64,000 nt of DNA from Dipteronia dyeriana (Eukaryota > Streptophyta > Magnoliopsida > Sapindales > Sapindaceae). The notes under the pieces are model-generated. The model saw nothing but the letters and a program-made list of their open reading frames with translations, ran no database searches and was not told where the DNA came from. The DNA lies in NCBI GenBank assembly GCA_032871835.1, contig CM065297.1:41479098-41543097 (forward strand). Reading direction: 5' to 3'. Positions 1 to 11,572 of the stretch are shown in pieces; position 1 is the stretch's first letter; each line of letters starts with the position of its first letter. The position numbers were made by a program, and so were the translations under genes.

Positions 1-705
1 AGCTGCAAGGGACCTGGAAAGGTCAGACCAAGCTGTTAATACCAAGGTCGGGGAATGGTTCTACCCCACCTTACGAGACAGTGAACACCAAACTCGATGA
101 CCTTCTTGAAAAAACACGCCATGAATGCACACAAAATCATATCTATAACCCAACGAACATTAAAACAGTACGTACATGTAGAGCAAGTGATTGAGTCCAA
201 AGAGGAAACAAACTTATCTCCACCAAAGATTTTCTCGAATCCATTATTAATTCGAAGTCAATAACTTTTAAATAAAAGATCCCGCTCGATATAGAGGAAA
301 CAGATTCAGAGAATCATGGCTGGAGATTCACAAGCTTAACCTACTTGGACCATGTATAAATACGTCCAACATGAACGATGAAAAAAAATAAAGATACGAG
401 AGGAGAGATTCTACTCTGACCTAAATTCTAGGATCAGAACATGACCATCGTTATTTTCCACTTCTCGACAGACACAAGGTTGTCATCCTACTGTACACCA
501 GGGAGATTGATAGTATTTGAGAGATTTTTGTATAGCATACATGATCTATAATAAAGAGTTATATTCCCATTCTTATTATATTCACATTCAAACATCTGCC
601 TCTGTTTGAACAAGTTAGGAACCTGAGGTACTAACCCTGGCCACTACCTGAGGTCCTGAGGGTGTTAACTGAAATTCCTCATCTCGAGTATATTTTCTGT
701 TAACA
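1..705 (+). repeat. 5' LTR (3' part) of the first Gypsy element
   Basis: This stretch has no coding potential. It ends in ...TTAACA at 705, immediately followed by a primer-binding-site-like sequence. The terminal CA and the position upstream of gag identify it as LTR. An AATAAAGAG motif near 551 could serve in polyadenylation. The left end is not in the window, so length and age cannot be read. Confidence 0.6.
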
Positions 706-710
706 CTTTC

Positions 711-728
711 TGGCACCGTCTGTGGCAA
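711..728 (+). other. Primer-binding site of the first Gypsy element
   Basis: TGGCACCGTCTGTGGCAA lies 5 bases after the LTR end and resembles the TGGCGCCGTCTGTGGGA type of site found in plant Gypsy elements, with a C-to-T-type change and one other difference. The matching tRNA cannot be named without a tRNA search. Confidence 0.6.
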
Positions 729-1328
729 CCTCACACCATTATTTTTACATTTATGAGTTTGTTATTTTGCAGTGATCATGAGGATTCGCTCCTCTCAAGG
801 AATGCCTGAGACCTCAGGACATTAGTATAATCGACCAAGAAAGGGTAGAAAAAGGGAAAGAAATCCAAGCATCACAAGCCAGCCTCATATCAGCCAGACG
901 TTGAGCGGGCTCCAGCCCATTTAATGGTGAACCAAGCTATGATCAACCAGCATGTAGCAGCCATCATGGAGAATGTCCGCCTCCATCTAGCTATAGAAGG
1001 AATTGATCCTCAACTAGCAGATCTTGGTACTCGAGGAGAGGCGAGCAGACCCGTTGCCAAGTAGCCTGCCTTCGATCGACTCGGGCCCCTTCAACTGATC
1101 CCTGCCTATAATAGGACATGGGCTATAACTTGCATCTGGGATAGGCTAGGACCCATTCCCCCAGTCCTAGATAGGTCAACCTAATATCAACCTAGGCAGG
1201 TCAAGTCAAAAGCCGATGCTCCGCTGAGGTCACCTAGCAGCCCCCTCGACCGGTGATTTCAAGAAGCAAACCTCGAGCTGAAGCCGGTGGTAGCCGGTAA
1301 ACTACGTAAGTAGAGCCTGCCCCCGAGG

Positions 1329-2549
1329 ATGATAAAGTGGAAGTATCCAGCTCATCAGGGCAGATCTGACAATGAGAGCTCCGAGGTCAATTCTATGAGG
1401 CATAAAAATAATCATATGAGGGACCTGCTGGCTAAAATACAGAAGAAGATCCAGCAGTTAAAAAGAGGAAAAGGTAAGGAGGTCAAAAAGTACCTTCAGA
1501 GTGAGATGAACTCTCCTTTTACCAGAAGGATTCAAGAAGTGGAGCTCCCATCAAAGTTTAAGATGCCCTCAGATAAATTCTCTGGCACGGAGGACTCTTT
1601 GAGCCACTTAGAGAGCTTCCTCTAACAAATGGAGGTCCATAATACAACTATGGCCGCCATGTGCCGGATGTTCCCTACCACACTAACAGATTATTCCAAG
1701 ACCTGGTTCAGAAAGTTGCCCACTGGTAGTGTGGACTCCTTTACGAAGCTGTCAACTGACTTCTACTCATAATTTTAGGATGTCAAACCTCATCCCAAGG
1801 ATCCCATCAATCTACAGTATGTGATTCAGGATAGAGGAGAAACCCTTCGGGCTTATATGGAATGGTTCCACAAGGAATTTATCCAGATGGGATTTTCATA
1901 GAGAAGGAGACCCTGCCCAATTTCCACAAACCTGTAGGCAGGAAAGTTGTTCCGATCATTCACCAAGCACGACTCAGAAACCTATCAGGAAGCGTACGAT
2001 CAGGCTCTAGAGCATATAGAGATCAAGGAATATGGCATATAGAAGTTGGAACACGACGATAAGAGAGCGGTGAAGCGCCAGAAGAAGGAGGCACCCAAAC
2101 CGGTATCGATTTAGAGAATTCAGCCCTCTAACAGGTCGACATATCATCCTCCCATGTTTCATCCTCAACGAGATCGGTTTTCAGCAAGAAGAACTTATTC
2201 CTCTCCTCCAAAAAAGGTAGCTCCCGTAACCCGAGATGAGAGGGGGTTCGACCATTACACCCCTCTGAATGCATCTCAGGAAACAATCTACCTCGCCATT
2301 CAAGATAAAGGGTTATTGAGGAAGCCGACACTATTGAAAGCACCAGCCGATGCTAGGAACCGGTACAAGTACTATGATTTCCATGAAGATATCAGGGATA
2401 ACACATCAGAGTGTTACAGCTTGCGTAACCAGATAGAGGCTTTGGTAATGGGAGGATGCTTGGTAGAGTTCCTACAACAAGTCAGAGACAGCATCCAGAA
2501 AGGGAAGAAGGTGCAAGTAGAGATCTGGGAAGATGAAGAGAAGAGGTAA
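1329..2549 (+). pseudogene. Gypsy gag (broken)
   Basis: Structural capsid polyprotein remnant. The open stretch at 1329-1625 has a basic, charged N-terminal half, then a PSKFKMP..KFSGTEDSLSHLESF segment of the kind that opens a retrotransposon gag domain. The domain continues through 1626-2060 in changing frames, with WFRKLP and RGETLRAYMEWF readable. The stretch at 2154-2549 carries the gag tail, including a YYDFHEDIRDNTSECYSL region, which is the CX2C-less zinc-finger-like spacer typical of Tat-type gag. Several stops and frame changes separate the blocks, so no full-length protein can be made. Gag identity is clear, but exact domain edges are not. Confidence 0.8.
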
Positions 2550-2783
2550 ACATAAGGATTTGATGAAGTAAACCTAAGTCATCCATTCTATTAGCAGAGG
2601 TCCCACCTTGGTTGGATCTTCCAACAATGCCCGGATGAAGCACGCAAGGAAGATTCCCCTATGGAGGGAGGCCGAAGCATTTTCAAGCTAGAATAAAGCA
2701 TTGCTAACACGTCTCAATCGGTACAGATTATCTTCTCTGAGGCGGACACCTACAGCACTAATTAGCCCCACGATGACCGTTTA

Positions 2784-3164
2784 GTGGTCATAGTACAGAT
2801 CGCCAACTGTAAGGTCCATCTCGTGCTTATCGATTCCGATAATAGTATGGATGTCCGCTTAAAAGATACTTTAGAGAAACTTAACCCGAAGCAGTGGTGC
2901 TATAATAGCTGCATAACTCCTCTGTATAGGTTCACGGGTGATTCTGTCATGCCAATGGGATCGAAGATACTCCCCGTGATCGCAGAAACTGCACCTCTCC
3001 AACAGAACATAATGACAGACTTCATTATAGTCGACCTTCCAACAGCCTACAGTGCACTACTAGAAAGGCCATTCCTATCAGCCATCAAAGGAGTTTTGTC
3101 GATCTACCATAACACCTTAAAGTTTCCAGTCGGGAATCAAGTAGGCGAGGTACGTGGTGACTAG
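2784..3164 (+). pseudogene. Gypsy aspartic protease domain (degenerate)
   Basis: A retropepsin-like domain lies between gag and RT. The catalytic loop region reads VLIDSDNSMDV, where active enzymes of this group have D-S/T-G or D-G-G, so the key glycine is replaced. The downstream TDFIIVDLPTAYSALLERPFL segment matches the conserved end of plant Gypsy proteases, normally followed by GRP-W/F-L. The frame closes at 3164 without running into RT, whereas in functional elements gag-pol is one polyprotein. Loss of the catalytic motif argues for an inactive relic. Confidence 0.75.
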
Positions 3165-3379
3165 TTAGCTGCTAGGAAATGCTATACAATCTCTTCTAAC
3201 GCGAGAGTACTGGCAAGACAATTCTCACAAGTGACAACAATCTGAAGCCAGTAAGTAACAGGGATGAACCAATAGGATTTAGAGCCCACCGATCATCTAG
3301 GAAGTGCTTCCCAGATGACAAAAGAAGGAGATTAAGGGAGAGAATGGGCCAGCGGACATCATATTGATAAGCTGGAAGA

Positions 3380-4640
3380 GGTTCTGGTCAAAGAAGATGA
3401 TCCGACCAAAGTGGTGAAGGTCGGGGCTTCACTCGAAGCTGGGATAAAAGAGCGATTGAACAAGCTGCTTTGGGAGTTCAACAATGTTTTTGCATGGAGC
3501 CATGATGAGATGCAAGGTATCCCCTTGCCTTTGGCATCCCACGGGTTGATAATCGATCCCACCATCAAGCCTGTAAACAAAAAAGATGACAATTCAATGC
3601 TGAGAGGAACACCTCAATCCAGGAGGAGGTTGACAAGTTGATCAAAGTCGGTTTCATTAGGGAAGCCAGATATCTCGACTGGCTTGCCAACGTGGTAATG
3701 GTCACTATGGAAAATGGGAAATGGTGAATATGTGTCGACTACACTGACCTTAATTGGGCATGTCCGAAGGACAGTTTTCCTCTCCTAAAAATCGATCAGC
3801 TTGTTGACTCCACAGCAGAGAATAAGCTCCTAAGCTTTAAGGATGCATTCTCGGGGTATAACCAGATCATGATGTACCCCGCTGACTAGGACATGACTAG
3901 CTTCATCACCGGGCAGGGTCTATAATGCTACAAGGTGATGCCATTCGGGTTTAAAAATGCGGGAGCTACATATTAGTGGCTTGTCAATCGATTGTTCAAG
4001 CCTAAAATTAGAAGGACGATGGAGGTATACATCGATGACATGATCACTAAGTCACAAACCATAGAAGAGCATAATGAAGACCTTCGCCGAACCTTTTTGA
4101 TATTGAGAGAAAACTAGATACGACTGAACCCCTCCAAATGTGCATTCGGGGTAACTGTGGGAAAGTTCTTGGGTTTTATGGTCAACGAGAGAGGTATTGA
4201 GGCTAATCCAGAAAAAAATCGTTGCCATCATGGACCTGGATTCCCTGACTTCACTGAAGCAGGTGCATGTCTTGATAGGGAGTATTATAGCTCTCAATCG
4301 GTTCATCTCTCGTTCCATAGATAAGTGTCTCCCTTTCTTCAAAATTATCAAACAAGATAAGAACATGAAATGGGATCATGAAAGTAAACAGGCTTTCAGA
4401 GCTTTAAAGGAGTATCCGGGTAGCCTATCACTGTTGGTTAAACCAATTCCTAGTGAGGAGCTCCAGATTTACCTGGCTATCTCTGAAATAGCAGTTAGCG
4501 GGGTTCGGTCAAGGAGTGTGGAGATAGAGTCCATCGACCCATCTATTATGCTAACTAAGCAGGAGAAAAACTTTACCCTCCTAGAAAAGCTTGCTTTCAC
4601 CCTAATTACCTCAACTAGTAAGTTGTGACCTTACTTCAAA
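3380..4640 (+). pseudogene. Gypsy reverse transcriptase and RNase H (broken)
   Basis: RT of a Ty3/Gypsy pol. The start is readable at 3411-3641 with NNVFAWSHDEM. Fingers and palm follow in shifting frames: WANVV with NGKW (about 3690-3725), DYTDLN.ACPKDSFPL, then KDAFSGYNQI. The polymerase active site YIDDM is intact at 4028-4042, followed by [10 protein letters not shown] and [13 protein letters not shown]. The first RNase H domain covers 4197-4628 with [16 protein letters not shown]. In-frame stops occur at W and Q/R-type positions (for example GKW-stop and YPAD-stop). The block is non-functional. Confidence 0.85.
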
Positions 4641-5043
4641 GCTCATTCAATCACGGTGGTAACAGATCAACCTCTCAACTAATTCCTACAGAGACCAGAT
4701 GTATCCAGAAGGTTAATTTTATGAGCGTTGGAGCTTACTTAGCTCAATTTGATGTACAAGGCCATAACTGCGATCAAAGCCCAAGCTTTAGTGGATTTCG
4801 TGGTAGAATTCTCAACGCTCCTAAGCCAGGGGACTTCCGCAGTATCAGATCTAGCTCATTAAAATCTCACAGATCCAAACAGATTCCTAAAGGATTGCAG
4901 AACAAGGATCCTCTACAATGATGAGGCTTCAAGGCAAGCTGGGGGAGCAGCCAGTATAGTTTTGATAGATCTGAGGAGGACTGAAATCTGCCACTGCTTC
5001 AGATTCGAGTTCAAGGCTACCAACAATAAGGCAGAGTATGAAG
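4641..5043 (+). pseudogene. Gypsy second RNase H (archaeal type), truncated
   Basis: After the Ty3 RNase H the sequence reads a linker with AITAIKAQALVDFV, then a G-rich AGGAASIVLIDL segment and the CFRFEFKATNNKAEYE motif of the extra archaeal-type RNase H of the Tat lineage. The domain is cut after AEYE at 5043 by the start of a Copia LTR. This diagnostic domain places the element in the Tat clade. Stops and one or more frame changes make it inactive. Confidence 0.8.
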
Positions 5044-6226
5044 TGTGGGGATTATGCTCGATAGCAAGAGTATAATAATGTATGTAACAATCTTTTCATA
5101 TTAATAAGGTGATTTCTGGTTTTCAACAAATCTTATAGCATTTATAGTTTAATTATTATCATTGTCAAAAGTAAATAATATAAGGTCAAAAGACTACGAG
5201 AAAAGAAGAATTGTTCATACATCTAGATATTTATGAGGTAGACACAATTCTTTAGTTAGTATTGAATAATATTCACATCTGAAGATAAAGGTTAGGTGCA
5301 TTTATCTTGTCAAAGTTGTATATTCTTTTGCTAGCAATTGAGTGGGATCAAAAGTGTTATGATGAGTCTAAAATCATCAAAGTGTGGTGTCTTTGGGCAA
5401 AAGAATCTAGTGCACTGGGTGCATTGAATAGGATCACTGTGAATTACTTTATCTAGAACCGTCAATAGATAAAAGTTTTCATTTGAAGGCAATCAGAGAG
5501 TCTATCTCAATCCTGAGATAAATGATGGACTTATGGTTGCAAGTGTTTTCATTTGAGCTATCAATGAGTACGATTATATAGCATAGTCTATCCTTGATAG
5601 TTTGGTGGTATTCATTTGTTAATCTATAGAGGACTTCATTTATAGATACAGACATTGTGGCTCCATTTATTAAATGAGAGTAGAATACCATCATATGGAT
5701 ATTTTTAGGTATTGGATATTAAATATTAACGTTAAGTTTTCAATAGTGTCTATTGAAACATCCTTTCTGGACAAGTCAAAATATCCAAGTTCAAAATGAG
5801 GTCATATGAGTAAATATGGTAACTTGGACAGTTATAGGCGGTTTATGAGCTCTTGGCGATTACTGGTATTCTTGGCGAGGATACACCATCTTTATTAAGA
5901 TTGAGGGTGTGAATGAGAAATATTAACTTATTCTATCTTTATTTAAGAGTTCAATTTTAGTTCTTTAGTGGAATGAACTAAAATTAATGGATCGGACCTA
6001 AGTGAATCATTTGTTGATTGTGATTGATTTATGTCTATTGGAGCTTAATATTAGATAGCCCGCCAAGATCCGCAATCCACACGAACTTGCATGGATCACT
6101 TGATATATTCTACCGGACCAATTTATAGGTCTATCTAGAATTGTATTGAGGCATGTGGGCTTGTTTCTTTTTGTAAGAATAGGTCTAGTTCACATGTTGA
6201 CTTTTTATTAAGATCCAATGGATTTA

Positions 6227-6229
<3 letters not shown>

Positions 6230-6285
<56 letters not shown>
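6230..6285. repeat. (AT)n microsatellite in the C1 LTR
   Basis: An uninterrupted AT dinucleotide run of about 56 bp. The related LTRs at 43010-43035 and 57070-57090 have no run at the matching position, so the expansion is specific to this copy. Confidence 0.95.
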
Positions 6286-6287
<2 letters not shown>

Positions 6288-6660
6288 GGCCCTTATATTG
6301 TGTTGGGCGGCAAAGCTATATAGTTTTGCTTAATTATAATATTTTTATTTTATTATTTAATTAAATTAAAGTTAATTGATTTGGCAATTAATTAATTGTT
6401 TAATTAAAAGTCAAAATCCTTTTTATAGTAGGAGATGGTCTCCTAATATTATATTATTGTTGGTAGTATAATTAATATTAAAGATTATATTTGATAAGTA
6501 GATAAATTATAAGAATTATTTATCAAGTCAAATTAGGAAATATTTAATATGATTACAAATACACTATTGAGTTGGATTAGGAGTCTTGGTGTAGGAGAGA
6601 ATTCTTTTTGGAAAAGGATTCTTGGTCACCAAGTAAATCTACCTAAGGGTAGAATTCTTC

Positions 6661-7756
6661 TTTGAAAATAATTCTTAACCACCAAGTAAATCCACCTAAG
6701 TAAAGGATTCTTAACAACCAAGTAAATCCTTCTTAGAAAAGAATTTGAAATCCTAATATATTTTGCAAGAAGAATTTCGGCCAGCCATACATATATATAA
6801 GAGGAATTTTCGGCCAACCTAAGCAATTCAATTTGGAGAGAATTCGGCCACCATAAGAATTTTGGTAGAAATATTTGTTTTTGCTCTACACAAAATTCTA
6901 TCAACTCTAAGAAATAGTGTGAGATTCGGCAAAGAGAAAAGGAAGAAAGAACGTTTAGTTTTCGATAGTACACTAGTAGCCTTTACATCAAAAGGTTTTG
7001 TGTACAACATCGAATCAAGGTTCTCGCTAGTTTCAATCAAATTGATTGATAATTCACAAGTGACCTGACGTTTTTTGTTTTCTTCTTGAAAGATTATTGT
7101 GACTAACAAAGAGAAATATTTTGTTTGTTTCCATGCTTAGGTATACAATTTAAAAATATGGAGCCCACACTCCTAGGTGATTCACGTTCTTTGAAAATGA
7201 TTCTTAACCACCAAGTAAATCCACCTAAAGAAAGGATTCTTAACAACCAAGTAAATCCTTCTTAGGAAAGAATTTGAAATCCTAATATATTTCCAAGAAG
7301 AATTTCTGCCAGCCCTATATATATATATATATATGAAAAATTTCGGCCAGCCATACATATATATAAGAGGAAATTTCGGCCAACCTAAGCAATTCAACCT
7401 GGAGAGAATTCGGCCACCATAAGAATTTTGGTAGAAATATTTGTTTTTGCTCTTGACAAAATTCGATCAACTCTAAGAAATAGTGTGAGATTCGGCAAAG
7501 AAGAAAAGGAAGAAAGAACGTTTAGTTTTCGATAGTACAATAGTAGCCTTTACATCAAAAGGTTTTGTGTACAACATCGAATCAAGGTTCTCGCGAGTTT
7601 CAATCAAATTGATTGATAATTCACAAGTGACCTAACGATCTTTGTTTTCTTCTTGGAGGATTATTGTGACTAACAAAGAGAAATATTTTGTTTGTTTCCA
7701 TCCTCAGGTATACAATTTAAAGAAAGGGAGCCCACACTCCTAGGTGATTCACGTTC
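6661..7756 (+). repeat. Tandem duplication of ~0.53 kb inside the C1 LTR
   Basis: Unit 1 (6661-7189) and unit 2 (7190-7756) both begin TTTGAAAATNATTCTTAACC and end GTGATTCACGTTC. The second unit is longer through an extra TA-rich stretch near 7315-7335. The LTRs at 41828 and 56364 have a single copy of the GAGCCCACACTCC end. The two units differ at few positions, so the duplication is younger than the insertion family itself. Confidence 0.9.
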
Positions 7757-7950
7757 TTGATTGGACTGGAAAATCTTGCGGATTCAATTCGGTGCTTGTT
7801 CAATCGTCAAGAGAAAAAGGTACAACTCTTTTTATATACATCAATTAATCTAGGGTTAAGGTTCTTGTTATTAAAAGGGAAAGCTTTTATTTATACCGAA
7901 ACCCTAATTTTGATTTTTTCACGCTTCCGCTATGCGATTTTCCCTTCAAT

Positions 7951-7963
7951 TAGTATCAGAAGC
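7951..7963 (+). other. Primer-binding site of Copia C1 (mutated)
   Basis: TAGTATCAGAAGC sits two bases after the LTR end. It is the TGGTATCAGAGC initiator-Met tRNA-complementary site of plant Copia elements, with a G-to-A change and one inserted A. The matching site in C2 at 58326 is perfect. Confidence 0.85.
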
Positions 7964-9340
7964 AGGTTGTACCCTTGATTAATAGATGTAAGTGTTCATG
8001 AATCTTTTTCTTTTTAATGTATATATGCATGTTTTAGAAAGAGATGACACTCTAGGTATTCGCATATATATCCCATTTACATTGGAGTGTATGGATATAT
8101 ATTTGTTTTATATGTGGTTTGTTATTGCTTAATTTTGTTCCTAGAATTTCAATGTATTTTTGTTTTAAAATTGTAACAAGAAGGGTGGCATATCATTGCC
8201 ATAATTTCCTTCTTGGTAGTTGCTATATTTTTTTTTTGTTATTGTAATAATAATAAAAAATCTACAGTATTTTTTACTTAAAATTCTTCTGGAATACATT
8301 CAAGTATCGAAGACTCGAAGGTTTGAAGAATTGGAAGCAACCGGAACAAGTTTGGGACCGTGCGAGCCGTAGAAACAAACGTGCATGCGAAGAACACACG
8401 GCCACGTTTGTTGTGGCTTGGGCTGTGCACGGCAGCCCTATGGAAGCCATAGGCTATGCATGGCAGCTTTTTATGGGGTTGTGGCATGCACATGCCTATG
8501 GGAAAGAATAAGGGCCAAGGGTGCGCATGCCAATAAGAGGCAGCCGAGGGAGTCCAAACAACGAAGGTCGCGTGAAGACTTGTTTCGCCAAGAAAGGAGT
8601 TTTTTGTATTCCAAGACATGTAATTTTCTTGTTTCTCTATGATAGACCAAAATTGTATCTATTTATATTTTTTGTAAATATTTCAATGTTTGTCATTGTT
8701 TGATAACATGTCATATAGAATAGGAGTGTCACTCATATATCTCTTTTGATATGAACATGCATTGAATGGTTTAGGTATCTAAATTGGCATCTAGATAACT
8801 TGGTAAATCATTCTTTAGAATTCGATCACATGCCTTAAACAATTGAGTGGGAGAAGGTGTTTTGGAACACCTACGGCCTCCAAGTTTAGTTGAGCTTTAT
8901 GTTTCGTGTAATAACCTTCCAAGAGGTATTCATGAATGGAATTTAGCAAGATACTTCCTTACAAGGATAGACTAGACAATTAGCCCAAACGATATCTACT
9001 CCCAATGGAGGGATATTCGTGAGGGATTATATTGAAGATCGATAACTTGGTAACCCACTCAATCTAATTTTATTAATATCCTCCCAAGAGTTCTTGTTAA
9101 TAAAATTGCAAGGCTAAAATTGAAAATGTTGGTTGTTATGTTAACAATTAGATAGGACCTAGTCCAACTAGTAAATGGTGCGAACTCCCATAGGAGGTGT
9201 GACATTTATAGGTACTGGATCACCGTTGAATTTTACGATTGAATTATTTTATTCATAATTCAAGATAAATATTCAAAAATGTTATATCATGATTATTTAC
9301 TTATATAATTTTTGTTATTAAAAAGTAACCATGACCCCAT
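7964..9340 (+). other. Untranslated leader of Copia C1
   Basis: About 1.4 kb between primer-binding site and gag. Short open frames around 8320-8700 are not preserved in the homologous C2 leader (58338-59700), so I treat them as chance. A GC-richer patch at 8330-8580 with internal inverted words (CTATGCATGGCAG, TGTGGCATGCACA) is conserved between the copies and could be structured RNA, for example a packaging region. That role is inference. Confidence 0.6.
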
Positions 9341-10110
9341 CTTTAAATCAACATCCTAAAAGATAATACTTTAACTGATGATAATTATGTCATATGACAA
9401 AAGAATATTGGGTTGTTGTTGCAAGCTGAAAAGCATAAGTTCATTTTGTATACTCCTAAACCACATACTCCTACTAACGAATTTACTCAAGAGCAAAGAT
9501 ATGAGTATCAGTAGTGGGATTTTTCAGATAAGATGGCTAAATGTACGTTACATTATGGCCACAATCTCTGACATGTTGCAACAACAACTTGAAGGAATAG
9601 AGACTGCTACTGATATAATGATGTCACTAAGGAAGATGTTTGCTATAAGGTCTAGGAAGAATAAGAGAAAGGTAGTTACTGATTTCATGAATCTTAGGAT
9701 GAAACTTGGACAGGCTGTGAAAGATCACATGATGAAAGTCATAGCACATCTCAACATTACTGAACTGAATGGTGTTGAGATAGATGGTGAGACCGAAATT
9801 GACATGATTGTCAACTCACTATCAGATTCCTTTGATCAATTCAAGTTGGACTACACCTTGAATAATAAGGAATACACCTTGCAATGCTTGATGCAAGATG
9901 TTCAAATAGCCGAGAAAATCCTTGTGAAAGGTAAGGGTCAATAGATTTATATTGTACGTAAACTTGCTACTGTTAAAACCCATAAAAAGGTCAAGAGACA
10001 ACAGAAGAAAAAGTAACTTGGGTCTTCTTAGAAGGAGACCAAGAAAGTAACCAAGATCAAAGGGAAGTGTTTCCTTTGTGGTGAAAAGGTCAAAGGAATA
10101 GACTGAATAA
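9340..10110 (+). pseudogene. Copia C1 gag (UBN2-type), broken
   Basis: Capsid protein remnant. The start is in another frame (LTDDNYV at about 9373-9393, then IGLLLQAEKHKF), and the main open segment lies at 9378-9944. That segment shows the UBN2/gag features: ADIMMSLRKMF-type, then VKDHMMKVIAHLN, then NSLSDSFDQFKLDY, then YTLQCLMQDVQIAEKIL near its end. A first half-knuckle CFLCGEKVKG follows at about 10068, where the CCHC motif breaks off because of an internal deletion described in the findings. Frame changes at the start and the stop at 9942 make it non-functional. Confidence 0.85.
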
Positions 10111-10129
10111 GAATTAATTCAACTTGAAT

Positions 10130-11566
10130 TTCGGCAACGGGGCGTTGGTGTCTACTAGTGTGGTGGGAGATATTAGAATCAATTTAGATTCTATTAGGTA
10201 TTTAGATTTAATAAACGTTTATTATGTACTTGAATTCAAGAGGAATTTTATTTAAGTTTCTTTTTTAAATAAATTTGGTTATTCGGTTACTTTTAATAAA
10301 GCTTTTATTATTAGTAAGAATGACAAAATTATTTGTAAAGGTACATTGGAAAACTATTTATTCTATTTGTATAGAAATATATTTCACTTGTTTGACACAG
10401 AATCAACGGAACCTAATCATAAAAGAGTAAAATTATCAAAAGATGAAACCTACCTATGGAATTTGCACCTAGGTCGTATTAACCTTAATAGAATTAAAAG
10501 ATTGGTTAGTGACGGACCTCTATGTGACTTAAAGGTTGATGATCTACCAACTTTTGAATTTTGTTTGGAAGGTAAAATGACCAAAAGGTCATTTACGACC
10601 AAAGACACAAGAGCCATCAAATGTTTAGGATTGATACATACCGATGTGTGTAGACCTATGAGCATTCAAGCTAGAGGTGGATATGACCACTTCACATTCA
10701 AGAATGATCACTTAAGATTTTGCTTTGTGTATCTCATGAGACATAAGTCCGATGCTTTTGACATGTTCAAAGCATTTAAAGCTGAAGTAGAAAATCAGCT
10801 TGATAAACGCATAAAAATCTTGAGGTCTGATCGTGGTGAAAAATATCTATCTGGTGAGTTTCAGCAGTATCTTATAGATAATGGGATAATTTCTCATTTT
10901 TCTACACTAGGTTCACCTCAACAAAATGGGGTGGCAGAAAGGAGAAATAAAACACTTTTGGACATGGTTAGGTTTATGTTAAGTTATTCAACGCTCCCTA
11001 ATTCTTTTTAGGGATATGCTTTACAAACTGCTATGTACATTATAAACGATGTACCATCTAAGTTGGTTCCTAAAACACCGCATGAGTTGTGGACCGGGCG
11101 AAAGCCTAGTTTACAACACCTAAGGATATTTAGATGTCCTGGGCACGTGTTAAAAGGAAAGATAGAAAAGATGGAGTCCCGTTCAGAAACATACATATTT
11201 GTAAGGTATCCAAAAGAAACAAAAGGATATTATTTCTATAGTCTTTTAGATCTTAAAGTATTTGTTTCGACAAATGCTAAATTTCTGGAAGAGGACTATA
11301 TGAATAATTTTGTGCCTAAAAGAAGAATTATCCTGAATGAGCTCTCAGGAGATATAATTCCACAAGAGGTTTCACTACCAAGCCCAATTGTAAGTTTCGT
11401 ACCAACACAAGATCAACAATCTACCATACCTCAACATAGTGGGAGGGTTAGTAGACAACCCGAGAGATACATCGGTCTAGGAGAATCTATAGAGAATCTT
11501 TCGGACCACGATGATCCCTATACATACAAGGAAGCAATGGAAGATGTTGATTGTCGCCATTGGTAA
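10130..11566 (+). pseudogene. Copia C1 pre-integrase and integrase, broken
   Basis: DDE integrase of Ty1/Copia. The GAG-pre-integrase segment has WNLHLGRINLNRI at about 10456-10495 and the CLEGK part of the HHCC zinc site, with the expected CXXC altered to FC. The catalytic core has HTDVCRP (first D, about 10640), LRSDRGEKY (second D) and NGVAERRN (catalytic E, about 10930). An in-frame TAG at 11009-11011, at a position where C2 has TGG, interrupts it. The open stretch 11033-11566 continues with ELWTGRKPSLQHLRIFRC and the C-terminal region up to EDVDCRHW. The residues of the DDE triad themselves remain. Confidence 0.9.
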
Positions 11567-11572
11567 AAGGCA

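Larger units (their letters stand above)
1..5043 (+). mobile_element. Decayed Ty3/Gypsy retrotransposon (Tat-type), 5' portion
   Basis: The order LTR, primer-binding site, gag, protease, RT, RNase H and second RNase H is readable on the plus strand, although every coding block carries stops or frame changes. Placement in the Tat clade rests on the second, archaeal-type RNase H seen at 4930-5043, whose ATNN.AEYE motif follows a Ty3-type RNase H. The element stops inside that motif at 5043, where a Copia LTR begins, and integrase and 3' LTR are not recovered elsewhere in the window. The upstream LTR boundary lies outside the window. It appears older than the minus-strand Gypsy element at 21276-33373. 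Confidence 0.85.
5044..7948 (+). repeat. 5' LTR of Copia C1 (2.9 kb, internally expanded)
   Basis: It begins TGTGGGGATTATGCTCGATA, where the related LTRs at 41828, 56364 and 63368 have TGTTAGGATTATG, and ends ...TCCCTTCA next to a primer-binding site. At 2905 bp it is much longer than the 1960-bp LTR of C2. Two things account for the difference: a 0.53-kb internal tandem duplication with an AT expansion, and a deletion in the C2 LTR. No gene is present in it. Confidence 0.85.

Noticed and set aside
8278..8703. Overlapping open frames of 60-113 codons on both strands in the Copia leader
   Set aside because: They are not conserved in the matching C2 leader and have no recognisable domain.
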